Below are positions 45,639 to 55,562 of a stretch of 64,000 nt of DNA, piece by piece. This stretch comes from Gigaspora margarita (taxonomy: Eukaryota > Glomeromycota > Glomeromycetes > Diversisporales > Gigasporaceae). A program made the position numbers and the translations under genes. Location: the NCBI GenBank assembly GCA_009809945.1, contig WTPW01000998.1, forward strand, positions 1-64,000, given 5' to 3'. The notes below the pieces were generated by a model that was given only the letters and a program-made list of their open reading frames with translations, made no database searches and had not been told where the DNA came from. Every line of letters begins with the position of its first letter. The first letter of the stretch is position 1.

Positions 45639-48600
45639 TTATACAACTTTGAAGAAATACATATTTTTTATATATAGATCATTTCTAAAATTATGATCAC
45701 CACCAATGCATTCGCTATTATTACAATAATGAATAAAATGTGCTGCATTATTTGTATTAACTTTGCTTATAGAATAGATCCTATGTGATTTTTGAAGCCT
45801 ATAAACTGGGCATTCTAACTTCTTTTGGCTAGTAAGTTCAAACTCATTAATGATAATAAATGCGAAATGTCGATTATTCTTTTTATGGCTAAAAACTGAT
45901 TGTAGAATCGCAAAACTGTCACCCTTTTCCTCGGATGCAATAGTAACAACATCACCGATATGCAGACAATACTGTGTGTCAGTCCCATTATTTCCTAAAA
46001 AACAACCGATTTCATAGTGTTGACATGAATCTTCGACAAATGCTGATTTATAACCCATCTCTCGATATATCAATGCCAGTTTTTTACGAAATGTAGAATC
46101 ATTTGGGAAATTTTCTTCAATCTTCTTTTTAGGTATGCGCTTTTTTAAGATTATGTTTGAGATGCATTCATCCTGCACGAGTAAAGAAATAATATAAAAT
46201 TATTAATTTAAAATCTACTGCAATTCGATAAAAGTATTTCATTCAAACCTTCATTTATATCTTCCGGATCAAAAGTGTTTTTAATAATAAACCAATCATT
46301 TGTTAAACGTTTTAATTGACATGGAAGATTCTTTAAAGCATTATTCGTAAAAGAAAAGCGTTTGTCAACACCACCATCAAATAGATGGCGTATTGCAAAC
46401 AATGTCGTATACCGTTTTAGCAAGTCAAGATCTATATTTTTCCGATTTGTCTGTGATACTATATTTTTAAATATATGGTGCACCATTTTTTTTTTCCTAC
46501 ACCCATATTTAGCAAAGTCGCATAATTTTTTGCATGTTGAACTAAATGATAATTCGCATGCAAGTTCGGAAGATTTTCAAAATCTTGGAAAGCCTGGTTT
46601 GTAATTGTCATTGTTTTTTTTTATGTTTAAAGTGTGTGATTGTTATGGTTATTATATTGATAAATATTTATTTAATAAACAATGCACTTAATTATACCTG
46701 CGAGAGTATTTTTCTTTCACTATCCAAACATTCACGCAATTCAATATAATCATCTTCCGTAAAAGACTGTTTAAATGATATTGTCATTGATTTTGCCGTT
46801 AACACCCAACATTTTAACCACAGCTTTACAGCTAGATCACTTCGAGAAACACCTGTTCGCTTCTGAAATGAAGTTAGTTCAGGATTTCTAAAGGACGAAG
46901 GTTTTAAGAATCTACTAAGAACAAATGGGATCATCATGGCCAAATGTAAGCAATCTGACATCATGAAACTATCAATATGAGAGATCGGATTCAGTAACTT
47001 CTGCCATGTCCTTGGATATTCGAATGATTTCCAAAATTTAATAAATTCCAATTTTCTTTCACTAGAAAGTGCTTCAATTGTTATCTTGATAAATCTTAAT
47101 ACCTTTCCAGCTGTAAGATGGTAGACATCATGTGGACACTGAAGATGTCTCTCTCTTTTTAGTCTATCAAGTATTGGTGGTTGTAAATGTAATCCATATT
47201 TTGTGGCGAGTTCTTTACGTTTTGTTATAGTTAGTGCCACAGAAATTTCTTTGAATTGATCATCTGTAAGATGATGGTAGCGGGAAACCAATGACAAATC
47301 AAGACCTTCAGAGGTCCAAGAATCTTTCACTACATTGCATGTACGATATCCTCTTATTGCGCCATGCCTTTTGACTCCGGCCAAGTCATTCCCCTGTGGT
47401 AGGTTGGCGGTTACGTCGCCGAGACTTGCAATAATGAGGCATTGGTTTCCTTGCACATTCATCATTATTCCTTTTTCTAGTTGTTCCATCTCATTAATGA
47501 AAGGCATAATGAATTCATTAAAACAACCTCCAAATGGAATGAACCCAAGTACAAAATGATTCTTTAAATGCTTTCTTTCGTTAAAAGGTAAATTGCCGAT
47601 TTGGATATAAACACCTCCCAGTGAATGATAGACATTACGGTATGTCCCAAATTCGTCATAATAAAGATCAATATACAATTTATAAACTGGGAGGTTCATT
47701 TCAGATACCTCTAATGCAGCAAATTCGGATGGATGTTTGTAATAATATGCAACATCTCTTAACTTCCAATGCCCTTGATGCTTATAAAGAATCTCACGAA
47801 TAAAAATCAAAGAAGAACCATTAATATTATTTTTACTATAAAGTATAACAATTGTGACGATTTTTACAATATTCTGTAATTCGACAACTATAACTGCATT
47901 TTCTATTTCTCTATCTAACAACCACAATTCATTATGCGACCTGTTTCTTCGATTATTACTCTTCAAGTTATTTGGCAGTTCTTCAAATGTCAAAATACGT
48001 TGAACTGTTATTTTGAGCTTGCCATCTACATCCACTATTGCTAAAATTCGACCGAATCTATTTGTTGTCACTGATTCTTTATAGACTATAAACTCTCTAC
48101 ATGTATATGTTGCTAAAATTAACATTCATAACGTAATTATTGTTTTTAATATTATGATTATATTTCATTAAATTTTGCAAAGAAATAAGAAACTAATAAA
48201 TAGCTTACTCCCATTGAGTTGTATAGACGCACATCTGAATCGTGGAAATTCTTTCCATATATTTCCATGCCAAAGTTCTTTATTTTTTTTGACATTCTGA
48301 CCAGGCCCAAAATACATTTGGCTAAATAATAAAGGGTTATTGAGAGAATGCCAAATTATATCAATAATAGATAAGTAATACATCTCTTTAATATTTTTAG
48401 ATGTGGACGGTGTATTTTTGCTTAAAATATGAATTTTTCGTGTTTTGATTGGAAGTAAAGGTAGTCTTTGCCGATACTTCCTAAACCGACGAATATTCGT
48501 TACTACATCTTCACTCTTAAACTGTGAATGATAAATTATATCTACTAATTCGTTATAAGCTTGCGTAGCTATTTGAATATATATAATAAATTAGATTTCA

Positions 48601-49202
48601 TTAATTTTTAATAATAAGTAAGCTTTTTACATACATATGCTGTGTTTTTGAATCCAGCAAAACATTAACGCTTCAGTAAGGTTTTTAAAATATGGGGAAA
48701 ATTCTCCACTAATAGATGGCATTTCTTCGATGTTTAATGCTTCGTCAATAATTTTATCAGATTCTTCACTTAGCGCTTCATTCGTAGAATCTATTGACAT
48801 TTCATCATCACTTAACATTGTATCATCTTCATTTAACATTTCATCAAATTCTTCACCATCAAATTCTTCACCATCAAATTCTTCACCATCAAACTCTTCA
48901 CCGTCAAATGCTTCACCGTCAAATGTTTCACTGCCAAATGCTTCACCATCAAATGCTTCATCATCAAATGCTACATTATTGAATGCTTCACCATCGAACT
49001 CTTCACTGAACAAATCTTCATTTGGTATTATATAATCAGTTTCTACCTCACAAACGTTCATTCTTTCATAATTAGCTTCTTCATTAGTGTGTTTTGCGTT
49101 GTTCAAATGTGAGTTGATTGTTTTGCGTGGGTGTCTTATATAATTTTGACGTTGTCTATAGGATACATAGCGATTGCGAAACATTGTAAAAATTCGTAAC
49201 AT
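45639..49202 (-). pseudogene. Five-exon Tnp2-like / BAH-like protein gene, frame unresolved
   Basis: Proposed exons are 49202-48635, 48568-48209, 48112-46698, 46593-46219 and 46172-45639. The first three junctions are GT-AG and keep phase, giving about 781 codons. Exon 1 encodes an acidic Phe-Asp-Gly-Glu repeat. Exons 2-3 hold MYFGPGQNVK and LWHGNIWKEFPRF then a BAH-like stretch. Exon 3 holds a Tnp2-like core: YYDEFGTYRNVYHSLGGVYI, then SLGDVTANLPQGND and a closing RGYRTC. Exon 5 has a second BAH-like stretch (CLHIGDVVTIASEEKGDSFA). In exon 4 a run of ten A (46486-46495) breaks the frame before MVHHIFKNIV, and the exon 4-5 junction is out of phase. These could be real mutations or base-calling errors. 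Either a CACTA/Plavaka-type transposase relic or a lineage-expanded host family derived from one; an acidic residue usual after TA in TADLP is Asn here. A later start at 49184 is possible. Confidence 0.72.
48843..49012 (-). repeat. 15-bp coding minisatellite encoding about eleven FDGEE units
   Basis: On the plus strand TTCACCATCAAATTC-type 15-mers recur about eleven times, best preserved at 48845-48905. On the minus strand in the gene frame they encode Glu-Glu-Phe-Asp-Gly pentapeptides in exon 1 of the Tnp2/BAH-like gene. The multiple of three and the frame conservation suggest expansion under coding constraint. The two plus-strand frames across it are Ser/Asn/Pro and His/Leu-rich mirror artefacts. 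Confidence 0.85.
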
Positions 49203-49360
49203 TTAATAAAAAAAAAAAAAAAGAGCAAGAACAATAAAAGGATATTTATTGTGAAATATTATTATCTGGATTTTGAATTTAAAGCCCAGAATCTATAGTA
49301 TAAATATTATTTTATCTCATGACATTATTTTAATTATTTTTCTTTTCTCTCAAAATAATA
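49203..49360. promoter_or_regulatory. Candidate bidirectional promoter between divergent genes
   Basis: Only 158 bp separate the start codons of the minus-strand Tnp2/BAH-like gene and the plus-strand gene. It contains a poly-A tract (49207-49220), TATAAATA at about 49299-49306 oriented for the plus gene about 55 bp before its ATG, and a pyrimidine-rich TTTTTCTTTTCTCTC just before that ATG. Control of both genes from this stretch is inference from geometry. Confidence 0.5.
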
Positions 49361-50921
49361 ATGAGCTCTAGAAATGCAAAGAAGCGTGCAAATGAAAAAT
49401 TAAGCACGACTAACTCAAATAAAAGGGGCCACGAAAGAAAAGAAGTTGTTGCCTCAACAGATGACCCTAATGATCCTTTAGATGATATTATTATCCCACA
49501 AAGTAAAAATGCGGGCATTAAAAAAGGTCACAAGCGGCAAGAATTAGTTGCTTCATCTTTAAATGACTATGATAACAATACACAAAGTAAAAGTAAAAGA
49601 TGACGCAAGAAGAAGCACGAAACAACTATGTCTCAATCATCACAAATAATTAATAATCTTTTAAACGACAATGATACTGCTCTTAATGATATTTCTAATG
49701 ATAATGATATTCTTGACGATTCTAATGATGTTGATCTTCTTGATATTTTTAATGATGATGACGATGCTTTTAACNAAGTTGATGAACTCGCAGATCAAAG
49801 TTCACTTTCGAGACCAATGTCAACTCCAGAAACAGGATCCAATAATCAAAATACATTAATGCTTGAATCAAGGACTAATAATCGAATTCAAAAANAAATT
49901 ATTTCTTCAAATAGAACATTGCCTTCAAGACTAGTGACAACGCCTAATTCAAGAGAAAATAGTCCGATCTATTATAACTCAATATCAGAGCTAGAACCAA
50001 GAAATGAATTTAATTTTTCAAATGGAATTTCGAGGACAAAACCAGTAACAGGTTCAGATTCAAGAACCAATAATCAATTTAACTATAATTCATTCAATAA
50101 AACTTTGAATTCAAGACAGACGACTACTTTGATCTTTCATTCTGNCACAATTAATGAAGTTGTTCCTTCACCTTTTGATAAANTGTCGATTTACCAGCTC
50201 TGTTCGTGGTTGTGCAAGAATCCCAGCATTCTGCAACTAGCAAATAATATGCATTTATCAATGCAAGCGTCTGTTTTAGAGGGATCACAATTTATACCTT
50301 TTACTTCTCCTGGGTCATCAACTACATTGCAAAACCAAGGGGATAAGATACAGGCTAATCGTGATTTTTTAGAAGAACTTAAATGTCTCTTTCTTCGTGT
50401 TCAAAATCCTAGGAAAGGCGCATTTGAGGAGTTGGTACTAAAAATTTTTAGGTGTGAGCTCAATTCCACTGAAGGTGTTGAATATCTTCATATAGCAAAT
50501 AGACACTTTGTGACTTTAGAAACAGCTTAGTCAATAACGTTATGGATCTGGTTAGCGATTTTAAGGAGACAAGGTTATTTTAGTATTATATTTCAATTTA
50601 ATAATATTTTTTAATTCATTATAGATTCAAATATTTTATTACAGATCTATCACAGGCCATTTGCAAAAAGAAGAAATTTTAGCTTTTGTAGATGAATCTG
50701 CAACCGCGCATGTGCTAAGTCGGTGGTTAAATGCCACTAATAACGATGAACTAAAGGCACAAAATTCTATGCATCACTTATGTAAATTTATCCAGCAAGC
50801 ATTCGCTATTAATTATTCATCAAGAAATATTGAAAAGATGAAACCCTTGGATAAATTAACAAAGGACATCACAGTACCCTCGCGAAATGGAAAAAACTTT
50901 GCAAGCAATTTACGTTTATAA
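49361..50921 (+). pseudogene. Unrecognised acidic/Asn-rich protein gene, divergent partner
   Basis: The frame opens at ATG 49361 (MSSRNAKKRANEKLS) with Lys/Arg-rich motifs, meets an in-frame TGA at 49601-49603 (between SKSKR and RKKKHETTMS), then continues in the same frame to 50530 through Asp/Asn-rich and Ser/Thr-rich sequence to a more globular part (LSIYQLCSWLCKNPSILQLA). Near 50510-50516 the frame shifts: the peptide DFRNSLVNNVMDLVSDFKET runs in another frame to a donor AAG|GTTATT at 50573/50574. A GT-AG intron (50574-50644) leads to exon 2 (50645-50921) reading SITGHLQKEEILAFVDESAT. The stop and the shift mean it is broken, or mis-called; four N bases show weak consensus here. No family recognised. 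Divergent placement suggests a partner of the Tnp2/BAH-like gene. Confidence 0.6.
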
Positions 50922-51965
50922 CTTGTTTACTTCTAAGTTCATTTGCTTAATTTCACACTTATTTCACAATATTTTTCTTTAATAATTATATATATATATT
51001 AAGCAATTGCTTTATTTCATAGTACACTTATTTCACACTAGCAACAGTACTCGAATATGTCTAATATAAGTCAAATATCTCGTATTATTTAAAAATAACT
51101 GCTTCTATTAATTTAAAAATCTATATTATCTGATACTTTCTAGAAGTTTTTCAAATGTTATTTACATAATTTTTGTTATTTGAAGAATGGGTGATAAGAA
51201 ATTTGCGGGCTTTGACCCAGTTAGAGCTTGCGCTTTTAACCTGCTATTTTTTTTAGTAAGGTTTGAGTAAGCTTTGTGAACAGGCCCAACTAAGTAAAAA
51301 TATTAATTTAATCATTTCTTTAAATCAGAACTTGTGTACGAATTCACTTAGCCACCTATAATGGGGTAGCCTCTTTCTTATTCAGTAAGTTAAATGAACC
51401 CATAGAAGAAAATATAATAATATTTTATGAGGAATGGCGTATTTTATGAAACAAGCAAACTATGATTACATTAAGTATGAATTAGAATTGGGATTGCTAA
51501 AATAAGGATACAGAAGAAAAATTTAGTCCAAGTATTTTAAATGGTCAAGCTCATTTGCCAACGTTATAGCCTAAAATTGATTTGGCGATAAAAATAAAAA
51601 AATGTTTTTAATATTTTAATATAATAAACAACTAACTACTCACAAGTCACTACGATAACGCGAGTACTCTTCCTGAAATTTGACATGACCACTGCACACG
51701 ACTAAAAATAAACTAACGATTCAAGAACAGGTGTGGACAAGTAATAAATAAAATAAAAAAAGGAATCGCCTGAACAAGCTAATCAAAATAAGGTACAGTA
51801 AGTTAGCCTAAAATAAAATGTTCGACTTCGAATGCAAGTGCTTATTGTTATTGAATATAGAGCGAATCCAAATCTATTGATGATCGTTTGGTGCATACAG
51901 TAAGTACAAAATAGGTCATCAATGCGTCTCAGCTACTTCTTTATCATTTAATCTGAAATCTGTAA
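50922..51965. other. Intergenic DNA downstream of the divergent gene
   Basis: No gene recognised. No terminal inverted repeats matching the far side of the divergent pair (around 45.5 kb) could be found by eye, so the pair is not bounded as a transposon here. Confidence 0.4.
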
Positions 51966-51968
51966 GTT

Positions 51969-52116
51969 AAAATTGTGAGTTTTGACTATAGCGAATTTAG
52001 TACCAGAAAAGTTGTATTATATAACTAATTTATAATGTTTTGATACGTATGTATGTTACATAATACTACTATATTTATCTACACTAAATTCGCTATAGTG
52101 AAAACTTAAATTCTCA
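51969..52116. mobile_element. Hairpin MITE, about 148 bp, pogo-like words
   Basis: AGTTTTGACTATAGCGAATT at the left is answered by AATTCGCTATAGTGAAAACT at the right. ACTATAGCGAA words also occur in the 28.63-kb pogo-like MITE, so a related transposase is likely. Exact ends and target duplication were not fixed. Confidence 0.62.
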
Positions 52117-53102
52117 TTCTGTAGCACTTACATTTATTCTAAGTTGTNAAGACTTCGTAATAATATTGTGATAAAATAATTTTGATTTTTTTANGATATA
52201 ATTCTGGTATTNTAAAAAAATAAAAAAATAACTTTAATACTAAACTTGTTATAATTTGTAGCAAAATTTTAACGATATTAAATTGATACCATCACAATTT
52301 CTTATCAATTTGCNTGAAGATATTATAATTGTATATTTACNATTTCTATACGATTTTGNCATGATTTAGATATAATATCAAAATAAGATTTTATCTGTAT
52401 ATTAACAAAATAAACTGTAACAATATTATGAAGATTAAGTAACTAATTCGTAACAACTTTGTAACAGCTTTGTTGCAAAACACAGGGTTTCTGTAAAGTA
52501 TTCACTACACAAAACTAACCAGAAATAATCAGTAACCCCAATAACTTTACTTAGAAGATAAAGTATGCTTACCAGTTACCATATTGTAGAGTGAAGGTAA
52601 CTGGAAACGTTTGTCTAAAGCCATTTTATTACGTTAGATTTAGATAAACTTTTGTTTCTAACTGTTTAATTTGAATAGGTACAAACTCTTAATCAGGGCT
52701 TAGTATTTAAATTTGGTCAGTTATTGAGATACATTTGGGTTTGTCATCCGTATATTAATATGTCTTGTACGTATGTAGATTCTTTAATGCGTTTGTTTTA
52801 TTAGTAATAAATCTCACATTTAACCACTCTATTATTTACTAAATATAAGTAATCTCTTTTGCCTATATTTATTAGTTTGTAAGCTTCTTTACACGAAGAT
52901 TTTTTTTCGTTTGCTAGAATTAATAAAATTATGTATTTCGATTGGTTAATTATCACGGGCAATCACAGGTATATCTACCAAAATTAACCAATCATATAAA
53001 TGTCTCTGAACCGGGTGAAAAAATAGAACCGATTCTGAATTCTAACAAACCTCCCTAGCACATGAGCAGGTTCACATGCTTGTTACAAAAACGCCCTTGC
53101 TC
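52117..53102. other. Intergenic DNA with scattered N bases
   Basis: Single Ns at 52148, 52194, 52212, 52314, 52341 and 52360 indicate ambiguous consensus. A small inverted pair TTGGTTAATT / AATTAACCAAT lies at about 52943-52993. No gene. Confidence 0.4.
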
Positions 53103-53453
53103 TCCCACAAAAAATTGTTCACCCCCTGTAATATTGGCCAATCGAATTTCAGGATCAGGTGTAACGTAAAATTCGAAACGAAGCCACCTTTTTACAAAAA
53201 AACACAAATAGCTTTAATTTTTAATTAGGAAACCACCTTCTGCGGCCTAATTAAAAATGTTCCTCGTGAAATTTTACTGATAGAGCATTCTAACCCTACA
53301 CTGTTCTCACCCTAACCCCAACTATAACGCGTTTTTAGTTTTATACGCCACTTTTTACTTAGAAAAATAAACGTTTGTTTTGACTATCACGTTACACCTG
53401 ATCTTAAATTTTGATTGGCCAAAATTTTAGAGGGTGAACAATTTTTTGTGGGA
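53103..53453. mobile_element. MITE, 351 bp, TCCCACAAAAAATTG ends
   Basis: TCCCACAAAAAATTGTTCAC at the left mirrors GTGAACAATTTTTTGTGGGA at the right. Inside, TTGGCCAATCGAATTTCAGG and ATCAGGTGTAACGT answer ACGTTACACCTGAT and ATTTTGATTGGCCAA. The interior shares GGATCAGGTGTAACGTAAAA with the 37.2-kb MITE. An exact target duplication was not found. Confidence 0.78.
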
Positions 53454-53509
53454 TAGCTACCTAAGTCTGTTACAAAACCTAATCCTTGCACGACCCCTGT
53501 AATACTGTA

Positions 53510-53685
53510 CTGTATGCAAATGTCAATGGTCCAATAGTTTTGATGGACATTGGATGTCTAAGAACCAATAATTTGATTAGCATTGGACATTCATATGTTC
53601 AAAGAATCATGATTGGACGACCAATCCGAAGGTGTCCAAATGTCCAATTTTGTCCAATGTGCATCATTATGTTATCCCATTACTA
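53510..53685. repeat. Cluster of GTCCAAT/ATTGGAC words, probable MITE
   Basis: Within about 170 bp the heptamer TCCAATG/CATTGGA and variants occur about nine times in both orientations, with TGCAAATGTCAATGGTCCAA at the left and TTGGACAAAATTGGAC (minus-strand reading) at the right. An 80-codon frame across it (53486-53728) is a by-product. Motif-array ends recall the AAATGACC element at 56.6 kb. Confidence 0.5.
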
Positions 53686-54348
53686 CCGGTATAAGTTGTA
53701 CAGTGACCTTTTATTACTATATTCTTAATTACAGTTTTCACTTTTTACCCCTTACTTAAAAATACTGTAATCTACTTACATCCTGTAACGTAAAGCAGTT
53801 TTTCATTTATTTATTTTTTTTTTCAACAAAAAAATTACAAATGGCGTAATACTGTAATATGATAATCGAAATTTAATTTTTTAAACCTAATTTATAAATA
53901 ACGAAACTATAATTTAATTCTTATATCTCTATCAGTAATACTATTACAAAAAATAGGAATGAACAACACTTTACATTATCATCATATGTCCAGGGCATAA
54001 TGGGTATACTAAAAATGGCAAATTCTATAGGGAAGATCTGAGCAAATATAACGGAGAACTTTCTGTTCTAGCAAAGTAACACAGTTCCATATTGGATATA
54101 TTTTCAGTATTTAGTATTTAATAAAACTATTTTATCGTGAACTCTTTTTTTTTTTTTTTAAGTATCAAATGTCTTTTTCTTTGATGAATAACAAAAATGG
54201 AGTTATTTAAGTGCAATTTCGATCGCAAGTGTAATTCCATTGTGAATTATTCCTTTTCTATAATAATCATTCATCGTAGCAAACATTCTAGAAAAGGATA
54301 TACTTTATACGTCCCTTATTGAGTATGATCAAAAAAAAAAGAATTCGG
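53686..54348. other. Intergenic DNA upstream of the HMG/Zn-cluster gene
   Basis: AT-rich with T and A runs. No open frame or repeat ends. It probably contains upstream control sequence for the downstream gene, but no motif stands out apart from the TATA box just inside the next feature. Confidence 0.4.
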
Positions 54349-54421
54349 TATATATAGAAGTCGTTTTACCGAAATTTTTCACTCTATGTTTAAGTAAATT
54401 AAACAAATGAAAAATGGATGA
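54349..54421 (+). promoter_or_regulatory. TATA box and two minimal upstream frames
   Basis: TATATATA at 54349-54356 lies 65 bp before the chosen ATG. Two tiny frames precede the main start: ATG at 54386 (Met-Phe-Lys-stop, to 54397) and ATG at 54407 (Met-Lys-Asn-Gly-stop, to 54421). The second overlaps the main start at 54414 in another frame, so ribosomes that use it terminate past the main ATG and would have to backtrack or reinitiate. If transcription starts about 30 bp after the TATA box (about 54380), the first ATG would be nearly at the 5' end and easily skipped. Translational damping is inference. Confidence 0.55.
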
Positions 54422-55562
54422 CAATTTCTCAATCCCATCTCATTACGAATTTGAAGTAATGGGATCGGAATTAAATTTAAATACACTATCATACAATACT
54501 AGTAACTCTTCATCTTTATTCATAAAACCACCTGTTTTTCCGACAATAAGTATCGACAGTTTAATTTCAATGCCAAATAACGATTATCCTTATAATGGTT
54601 TCAAAATTTATTGTAAAGAATTCCGGTCACGAGGAATTAACCTCATACATATGGTGATGTCACGGCTTTGGAGCCAGGAACAGCCAAATGTGAAACAAGA
54701 ATATGTAAATATTGCAGTTAATGCAAACCGTAAATATAAAGAAAAGTGGCCTCATATACCAAGACATCGATATCAACAATTTCCAATTAATCAATCATTA
54801 TCCCCCGCTGATACCTCAAAAACAATTCCGACTCACTCAATAAATAATACTTCATCTTCTATTCCGGCAATAGAAACAACTGAATTATATTATGGATTGA
54901 ATACTATTTATTCTTCTCAAGAGATACTAAGACATCGATATCAACAATTACCAATTAATCAATCATCATCCCCCGCTGATACCTTAAAAACAATTCCGAC
55001 TCACTCAATAAATAATTCTTCGTCTTCTATTCCGGAAATAGAAACAACGGAGTTTTATTATGAAATGAGTACTATTTCTTCTTCTCAAGAAATTGTCAAT
55101 CCGTTAGATAATTGTAATCAAACAGGCTTGATACCACCTACCGAGAATTTGAACAAACGACCTACGTCCAGAACCAATACCTCCGCAGCTTGTAATCATT
55201 GTAAAAAGTCAAAAATCAGATGCAAAAATTCGGGCAATAGCCCATGTGAACGATGCATTAAGAGAAAATTCGAATGCACATTCAGTCCCCAAAAAAAGAG
55301 AGGCCCTAAAAACAATAGGTTGAACATGACTAATTGTACAGTTGTTCAAAAATTGGACAAATGGCATAAAGATTATGAAAGAAAAGTCAATAAACTCGGA
55401 TATTGTGTACAAAGAACCGTCATTGCTCCAGGTACATCAAACCAAGATGACGCTTTACAAATTTTGACATTACCCATAGAAGAGTCCACAGCATACACAT
55501 CGGTCAATTGTGAAAGTGGAATATCAAATAATTCATCAATTTTGTCACCTCATCAATTTTAG
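54414..55562 (+). CDS. HMG-box-like plus Zn(II)2Cys6 DNA-binding protein, 382 aa
   Basis: Intact single-exon frame. Residues about 57-118 resemble an HMG box of the MATA-HMG kind common in arbuscular mycorrhizal fungi: YNGFKIYCKEFRSRGINLIH, then MSRLWSQEQPNVKQEYVNIA and a basic tail. Residues 260-288 form a Zn(II)2Cys6 binuclear cluster with Cys at 260, 263, 270, 278, 281 and 288 (C-x2-C-x6-C-x7-C-x2-C-x6-C), followed by QKKRGPKNNR, a typical basic linker. Between the domains residues 115-170 and 171-226 are a tandem duplication of 56 residues, Ser/Thr/Pro/Gln-rich. Residues 311-330 could form a short helix or coiled coil. Both domains bind DNA in their families, so it is probably a nuclear transcription factor. 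The HMG assignment is weaker than the zinc cluster. No fungal-specific middle homology region is visible, so the protein is shorter than most Zn-cluster regulators. Confidence 0.87.
   Translation: MDDNFSIPSHYEFEVMGSELNLNTLSYNTSNSSSLFIKPPVFPTISIDSLISMPNNDYPYNGFKIYCKEFRSRGINLIHMVMSRLWSQEQPNVKQEYVNIAVNANRKYKEKWPHIPRHRYQQFPINQSLSPADTSKTIPTHSINNTSSSIPAIETTELYYGLNTIYSSQEILRHRYQQLPINQSSSPADTLKTIPTHSINNSSSSIPEIETTEFYYEMSTISSSQEIVNPLDNCNQTGLIPPTENLNKRPTSRTNTSAACNHCKKSKIRCKNSGNSPCERCIKRKFECTFSPQKKRGPKNNRLNMTNCTVVQKLDKWHKDYERKVNKLGYCVQRTVIAPGTSNQDDALQILTLPIEESTAYTSVNCESGISNNSSILSPHQF
54756..55091 (+). repeat. 168-bp in-frame tandem duplication within the gene
   Basis: Two adjoining 168-bp units (54756-54923 and 54924-55091) encode repeats beginning RHRYQQ and containing THSINN. 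They agree at roughly nine bases in ten with no indels, so the duplication is fairly recent relative to the decayed repeats around it, and the frame has been kept. Confidence 0.9.

Noticed and set aside
48730-49035. Ser/Asn/Pro-rich plus-strand frame opposite exon 1
   Set aside because: It is the mirror translation of the acidic 15-bp minisatellite on the minus strand, where the splicing and domain context lie.
45480-51100. CACTA-type terminal repeats bounding the divergent gene pair
   Set aside because: Searched around both outer sides; no matching CACTA or other inverted ends found by eye, so a bounded transposon is not claimed.
53486-53728. 80-codon plus-strand frame
   Set aside because: Runs through a cluster of TCCAAT/ATTGGA words that is better explained as a MITE.
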